Positions 63,885 to 64,000 of a DNA stretch of 64,000 nucleotides are shown here, piece by piece; position 1 is the first letter of the stretch; every line of letters begins with the position of its first letter. The translations under genes were made by a program, and so were the position numbers. The notes below the pieces were generated by a model that saw only the letters and a list, made by a program, of their open reading frames with translations, was not told where the DNA came from and ran no database searches. This DNA comes from Streptomyces xantholiticus (GTDB taxonomy: Bacteria; Actinomycetota; Actinomycetes; Streptomycetales; Streptomycetaceae): the NCBI RefSeq assembly GCF_014651015.1, contig NZ_BMWB01000001.1:470137-534136 (forward strand). The letters run 5' to 3'.

Positions 63885-64000
63885 TCAGATGCCCGGGGTG
63901 ATCACGGTGACCCCGGTGCCGGGGGCGGTGCCGAGTGCCACAAGGGCCTCCGGCACGTCGACCAGGCCGATCTCCTTGGTGACCAGCAGATCCGGCCGCA
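63885..64000 (-). CDS. Zinc-type alcohol dehydrogenase, C-terminal end (partial)
   Basis: Only the last 37 codons are inside the window: RPDLLVTKEIGLVDVPEALV, ALGTAPGTGVTVITPGI, stop. This matches the C-terminus of medium-chain, zinc-dependent alcohol dehydrogenases, where VTKE-type and DVPEAL motifs occur. The catalytic part is outside the window to the right. Confidence 0.75.
   Translation of the reverse strand, partial: RPDLLVTKEIGLVDVPEALVALGTAPGTGVTVITPGI

Overview
The window is high-GC actinobacterial DNA and almost certainly comes from a Streptomyces chromosome. It carries a complete ramCSAB/ramR (amf-type) cluster for the aerial-mycelium surfactant peptide SapB, an SsgA-like sporulation protein, a class F sortase, decayed ATP-binding/DUF397 genes of the whiJ type, in-frame TTA codons typical of bldA-dependent genes, and Streptomyces-style GTG starts and GTGA/ATGA overlaps.

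Layout. 1-6.9 kb: the 5' part of a large type I polyketide synthase gene (minus strand, running off the left edge). Its protein has an N-terminal PfaD/nitronate-monooxygenase-like reductase followed by KS-AT-ACP-KR, and a LysR regulator is divergent from it. 7.0-14.9 kb: a decayed hypothetical gene, then the SapB cluster (ramR convergent with ramC-ramS-ramA-ramB). 15.1-16.7 kb: a scar of truncated genes (MarR N-terminus, Hsp70-like C-terminus, recombinase C-terminus) against a tRNA-Leu(GAG). 16.8-21.1 kb: DUF2254 membrane protein, class F sortase and a secreted partner, an aldehyde dehydrogenase pseudogene, and an exported HAD phosphatase. 21.2-29.7 kb: a tightly coupled minus-strand operon related to the bacterial ebo metabolite-traffic cluster (inositol-phosphate synthase, UbiA prenyltransferase, TIM-barrel enzyme, EboA, TatD-like hydrolase, EboE, phosphodiesterase), followed by a Tat-exported TIM-barrel protein. 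29.8-43.0 kb: a carbohydrate utilisation locus (multidomain exported GSDH/PKD/CBM/ThuA/DUF1080 protein, TIM-barrel isomerase, Gfo/Idh/MocA oxidoreductase, RbsBCA-type ABC transporter, ROK and GntR regulators). 43.1-49.3 kb: NUDIX, a FabH-like enzyme, a decayed formate dehydrogenase region with intact fdhD, argG with a probable ARG box, a 2Fe-2S thioredoxin-like protein, a VOC protein and a collapsed ATP-binding/DUF397 cassette. 49.2-64 kb: bile-acid-symporter-family carrier with divergent LysR, lipoprotein, acyl-CoA ligase, aldo/keto reductase, ricin-type lectin, two methyltransferases, pterin dehydratase, FBP-domain protein, ATP-dependent DNA ligase, PI-PLC-like exported protein, SsgA-like protein, MmyB-type regulator, small membrane protein and the C-terminus of a zinc-type alcohol dehydrogenase.

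How it works together. I found in-frame TTA codons only in the left 15 kb: one in the PKS gene, one in its LysR regulator, two in ramR and one in ramC. This suggests that polyketide and surfactant production are both tied to the bldA developmental switch. The ebo-like operon looks like one pathway, because nearly every junction overlaps or is a few bases long. It probably makes or moves a prenylated or cyclitol-derived metabolite to the outside of the membrane. Several pseudogenes mark this as accessory chromosome in flux. All identifications are from reading motifs and gene order; no database search was run.
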